Source: an uncultured Methylophaga sp.
GTDB lineage: Bacteria; Pseudomonadota; Gammaproteobacteria; Nitrosococcales; Methylophagaceae
Length of the DNA: 64,000 nt
Assembly: GCF_947259025.1 (NCBI RefSeq)
Contig: NZ_CAMYKO010000004.1
Span: forward strand, 310,001 to 374,000
Reading direction: 5' to 3'
In this document: positions 60,668-64,000 of the stretch, in pieces
Position numbering within the stretch: position 1 is the stretch's first letter
Layout: each line of letters opens with the position of its first letter
Notes under the pieces: model-generated
What the model was told of the DNA's origin: nothing
Database searches by the model: none
Seen by the model: only the letters and a program-made list of their open reading frames with translations
Translations under genes and position numbers: made by a program

Positions 60668-61564
60668 ATGCTGGATCGCTTTTTGAGCATGCGCGTGTTC
60701 AGCCAAGCCGCCGCATTGGGCAGCTTGTCTGCGGCGGGCCGCTCGCTGCATATGTCGCCAGCGATGGCGACCAAGCACCTTGATGCACTAGAGGCGCGGC
60801 TGGGTATTAAGTTATTGCGCCGCACCACCCGCCAACTGACGCTGACCGATGCGGGCAGCCAGTATCTCGAATCCTGCCGACGTATTTTACAGGAAGTCGA
60901 TGAAGCAGAATCCGAAGTGCTGGCCCAGCGTAATGAAGCCGTCGGGCAGTTGCGGATGAATGTGCCGCTGTCATTCGGGGTGCGCTTTATTGCACCGCTG
61001 CTGCCCGAGTTCAATCGTCTTTATCCGCATGTTGAAGTTGAACTGGGGCTCAGTGATGCAAAACAGGACTTGCTCCGCGAAGGCTGGGATCTGGCCATCC
61101 GCATTGGCCATCTGGCTGACAGTTCGCTCAAGGCTCGACGGCTGGGCGATTGTGAACTGCTGGTATGCGGTTCACCGGATTATCTGAGCCGCTATGGCAG
61201 ACCGCGCCGCGCAGCAGAAATCAGCGATCATCACTGCCTGAGTTATACCCTGTCGCCGATGCAGGGTGAGGGTTACTGGTGTTTCGGTCGTCAGGGCGAG
61301 GTCCGGGTAGCGGTAAAAAGCAGCCTTAAAGCTAACAACGGTGACGCGCTGCTGGCAGCAGCCCTGGGCGGTCAGGGTCTGATTTATCAGCCCGACTTTA
61401 TTGTGGGGCAGGCGCTGGCTGACGGTACGCTGGAGGCGATAACGCTGGACATCCCAACAGTCGATGTGGGCGGCCTGCATGTGTTATCACCGCCGGACCG
61501 GCGGCCACCGGCCAAGGTCCGCGCGATGATCGACTTCCTGCAGCAGGCACTGAAGGATCGCTAA
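60668..61564 (+). CDS. LysR-family transcriptional regulator
   Basis: A 298-residue LysR protein. The helix-turn-helix spans FLSMRVFSQAAALGSLSAAGRSLHMSPAMATKHLDALEARLG. The effector domain begins near GQLRMNVPLSFGVRFIAPLLPEF, typical of the DsdC/AaeR-like subgroup that is often divergent from small redox genes. The target is probably the divergent cytochrome b561 gene and itself. Its stop overlaps the convergent permease gene by 4 bases. Confidence 0.9.
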   Translation: MLDRFLSMRVFSQAAALGSLSAAGRSLHMSPAMATKHLDALEARLGIKLLRRTTRQLTLTDAGSQYLESCRRILQEVDEAESEVLAQRNEAVGQLRMNVPLSFGVRFIAPLLPEFNRLYPHVEVELGLSDAKQDLLREGWDLAIRIGHLADSSLKARRLGDCELLVCGSPDYLSRYGRPRRAAEISDHHCLSYTLSPMQGEGYWCFGRQGEVRVAVKSSLKANNGDALLAAALGGQGLIYQPDFIVGQALADGTLEAITLDIPTVDVGGLHVLSPPDRRPPAKVRAMIDFLQQALKDR

Positions 61565-64000
61565 AACTCACGTAGCAGATGCATCGGTGGCACCCTGACC
61601 ACGGTTCTGCTGGCGCTGATGCCGATTGCACAAATAATGCCCATGCCAATCAGCGGACCCAACCCCCACAACAGCGGATGCCAGCTGGCCTGACCGTTGA
61701 ATACAAACACCTGCAAACCAAACAGACAGGCTTCCGCCCCGGCAGCGGCAATCAAACCGGAAAACAGGCCCAGCGCGCCAAACTCAACAAACAAAGACTG
61801 CTGTACCAGCGCCTTTCTGGCGCCTAAAACACGCAATAAAGCGCCTTCTTCCAGCCTCTCTTCCAGCGTCGCGCGCACACTGGCCAGCAACACCAGCCCA
61901 CCGGCACTGAGGATACAGATAAGTACCAGTTGAATCGCCTGAGACAACTGGCCGATGACGGTCTGGATCTGCTTTAACAGTTCACCGACATTGAGCATCG
62001 AGACAGTGGGGAACTGTGCCATTTCACGATAAAAAGCCTGGGCATTATCGTTACTGACAAAAGCACTGCTGACAAAGTTGGCGGTGTAGTCCTCCAGTGC
62101 TGTTTTGGGCAGGATCAGGTAAAAGTTGGGCTGCATCGATCCCCAGTCCACCTTGCGAATTGAGGTGATAGGCAGCGTGACCCGTTTGCCGCCGATATTG
62201 ATTTCCAGTTCATCACCGAGTTGGAGATTGGCTTCCTGAGCAGCACTCTGTTCAACCGAGAGGCCATTTGCTGCAAAGTCACCGGCGACCAGCTCATTGC
62301 CCTTGCCAATGCTGTCGGCCCAGGTCAGGTTGAGTTCACGCTCATATAACTCGGGTTCGCCCCTGCCCTCGGGGTAGAGCGACTGAATACTGGTGCCTTT
62401 GGCGGTCACCACCCGGCCGCGCACCATGGGATACCAGTCAGAACGGGGGATAGCGAGCGCATCAGTAACTTGGTTGATGCTGTCAATCTGGCCGCTTTGA
62501 ACGTTAAACAGATAATGATTGGGGGCATCGGCCGGCAGTTGCTGCTGCCAGTCCGAGACCAGGCTGGTTTTTATCCCCACCAGGATCAGCCCCAGCATGA
62601 TAATCAGCGTGAACACCAGCAGCTGAAACAGGTTGGGCACCAGTCGCCGGTATAAAGACGCCAGCCCGATCTGCCAGCCGCTGGTGGCGCCCGAAGTCAA
62701 TGATCGGCCCAGACGGAATACAGCAAAGCCGATGACCGACACCAGCAGACCGATACCCAGCATTGCCAGCGTCATAATGCTGGGTAATAAAAAGCCCTCT
62801 GTGTAAAGGCACATCAGACCGTACATGCCGATAAAGCCAAGCCCGTAAATGATGAGGGTGTTGTGTTCCAGTTTTAACGCCGGTTGCAAAACCGACATCG
62901 GCGAGATTTGAATCAGCCTTTGCATCATCGGCAGGCAGAACGCCAGCATCGATACCAGACCGGTCGCCACGCCCAGCCATAAGCGACTGACAGAAGGTGC
63001 CGGTAAGGCCGTGGACATCAGACCCGATAACAGCGAGGAAATCAGTCCCTGTATCAGCCAACCAGCAACAAGCCCGATAGCCACACCGCCGATAAACAAA
63101 AGCGAGAACTGGATCAGGAAGGTTTTCACCAGTGACCTGGGCGTGGCCCCCAGGGTTTTTAATACCGCGACCTGCATCAAATGCCGTTTGGCAAAGCGCG
63201 CTGATGCCAGTGCAATGGCGACACCGGACAGGATCACCGCCAGCGTGCCGGCCAGCAGTAAAAATGACTGGGCTTTGCCAATGGTGTCACCGATGCGCTC
63301 GCCTTTTTGTATGGGTGTTCGCCAGCGCTGGCCTTCATTGAGCTTTGGTGTCACCCAGTCTTGATAGGCCTGCAGCGCTTGCCTTTCTCCGGCCAGCAAC
63401 AGACTGTAACGAACACGGCTGCCGGGAATAATCACGCCGGTGGCTTCCAGATCAGCGTGGTTCATCACTGCCCGGGGAGATACCGCAAAGGCAGAACTGC
63501 TGGAGCCGGGATCCCTGACCAGGTAGCCGCTCACCGTTAAGCTGGTTTCACCGACTTCTACTGCATCACCGATCTCGGCATTAAGCAGGCTGGCCAGACG
63601 CGATGACAGCCAAATTTCGCCCTGCTTTGGCGAATGACTCGTGCTGGTGCCAGCACCGAACAGCGTGTTATCGACCAGATAAGCCCCTCTTAGAGGGTAG
63701 CTGTCAGTGACAGCACTGACCCAACTCAACTGCAGGGCATCGCCGGCAAAGATCATGGTCCTGAATGACGTTCTTTCCGCCTGCTCAAGCGACAAATCAC
63801 GGGCTTTTTGCCGCCAGCTTTCAGCAATTACGTCATCGCTGCGGATCTGGCGATCGGCGGCCATCAGGCTGGCTGACTCTTTCTCAAAAGACAGTTGCAA
63901 GCGGTCGATAAATAAACTGATGGCGGTGACGGTGCTGACCGAAATAATCAACGCAACGATCAAGGTCAGGATATCGCCACTTTTCAGATCACGAAGCAGT
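61561..64000 (-). CDS. FtsX/YbbP-family ABC transporter permease, 5' end cut by window
   Basis: At least 812 codons; the frame is open to the window edge (LLRDLKSGDILTLIVALIISVST), so the true start lies beyond 64000. The layout is that of large YbbP/LolE-like permeases: an N-terminal TM helix, a MacB-type periplasmic domain, a first FtsX block (LLAGTLAVILSGVAIALASARFAKRHLMQVAVLKTLGAT), and a second periplasmic domain. The final FtsX block is ILSAGGLVLLASVRATLEERLEEGALLRVLGA. Such proteins act with a YbbA-type ATPase, which would lie upstream outside the window. The substrate is unknown. Confidence 0.88.
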   Translation of the reverse strand, partial: LLRDLKSGDILTLIVALIISVSTVTAISLFIDRLQLSFEKESASLMAADRQIRSDDVIAESWRQKARDLSLEQAERTSFRTMIFAGDALQLSWVSAVTDSYPLRGAYLVDNTLFGAGTSTSHSPKQGEIWLSSRLASLLNAEIGDAVEVGETSLTVSGYLVRDPGSSSSAFAVSPRAVMNHADLEATGVIIPGSRVRYSLLLAGERQALQAYQDWVTPKLNEGQRWRTPIQKGERIGDTIGKAQSFLLLAGTLAVILSGVAIALASARFAKRHLMQVAVLKTLGATPRSLVKTFLIQFSLLFIGGVAIGLVAGWLIQGLISSLLSGLMSTALPAPSVSRLWLGVATGLVSMLAFCLPMMQRLIQISPMSVLQPALKLEHNTLIIYGLGFIGMYGLMCLYTEGFLLPSIMTLAMLGIGLLVSVIGFAVFRLGRSLTSGATSGWQIGLASLYRRLVPNLFQLLVFTLIIMLGLILVGIKTSLVSDWQQQLPADAPNHYLFNVQSGQIDSINQVTDALAIPRSDWYPMVRGRVVTAKGTSIQSLYPEGRGEPELYERELNLTWADSIGKGNELVAGDFAANGLSVEQSAAQEANLQLGDELEINIGGKRVTLPITSIRKVDWGSMQPNFYLILPKTALEDYTANFVSSAFVSNDNAQAFYREMAQFPTVSMLNVGELLKQIQTVIGQLSQAIQLVLICILSAGGLVLLASVRATLEERLEEGALLRVLGARKALVQQSLFVEFGALGLFSGLIAAAGAEACLFGLQVFVFNGQASWHPLLWGLGPLIGMGIICAIGISASRTVVRVPPMHLLREF

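Overview
The window is chromosomal DNA of a gammaproteobacterium. It shows the conserved blocks gpmI-envC, yibN-grxC-secB-gpsA and rpsU-yqeY-dnaG-rpoD, all with gammaproteobacterial gene content, and the tRNA downstream of rpoD has the tRNA-Ile2 (CAU) type body seen in E. coli ileX. A free-standing pqqA gene (43669-43740) implies pyrroloquinoline quinone synthesis. Together with a two-subunit pyruvate carboxylase this would fit a methylotroph of the Methylophaga type, but that genus-level guess is inference only. No insertion sequence, prophage, CRISPR array, rRNA or integration site was seen.

Layout. 1-5.4 kb: envC (cut by the window edge) and gpmI on the minus strand, then rhodanese, grxC, secB, gpsA and a lipoprotein gene on the plus strand. 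5.4-9.9 kb: a MidA-like methyltransferase, a folate cluster (folM, folK, folB), plsY and tsaD. 10-14.5 kb: the macromolecular-synthesis cluster rpsU-yqeY-dnaG-rpoD, closed by a tRNA and an intrinsic terminator. 14.7-19.8 kb: an envelope and stress region with a multi-TM channel-like protein, pdxH, a Crp/Fnr-type regulator, two entericidin-like lipoproteins, an acidic small lipoprotein, a DUF1328 protein and ElaB/YqjD- and YqjE-like membrane proteins. 20-21.3 kb: a stand-alone EAL phosphodiesterase facing a short BLUF blue-light receptor. 21.4-29.5 kb: an exported peroxidase, an OmpA-like lipoprotein with a TolC-family channel, tpx, an MscS-type channel, a WG-repeat protein and an esterase.

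29.5-33.5 kb: an aldehyde dehydrogenase and an acetolactate-synthase-like ThDP enzyme in one operon, then an orphan MotB/PomB-like gene. 34-38.3 kb: a large CHASE-PAS-PAS-GGDEF-EAL protein with a putative zinc-binding tail, tightly followed by an HDOD protein. 38.4-43.5 kb: an Slp lipoprotein, pyruvate carboxylase subunits B and A, and a divergent LysR regulator. 43.6-50.4 kb: pqqA, a YjfB-like peptide, a 1141-residue GMC oxidoreductase/hydrolase fusion and a PhoD-like phosphatase.

50.8-59.0 kb is the most unusual part: eight closely packed plus-strand genes. They encode a secreted acidic protein, a lipoprotein, a membrane-anchored repeat/PEGA protein, a PEGA protein with a formylglycine-generating-enzyme fold that lacks the catalytic cysteines, a 46-residue membrane peptide, a MotA/TolQ/ExbB-like channel subunit, and two von Willebrand factor A proteins. 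Both VWA proteins carry the same short N-terminal membrane segment with an aspartate at residue 17, as in ExbD/TolR/MotB subunits. I read this as a candidate undescribed ion-driven envelope machine. The window ends with small membrane proteins, cytochrome b561 with a divergent LysR regulator, and an FtsX/YbbP-type ABC permease cut by the right edge.
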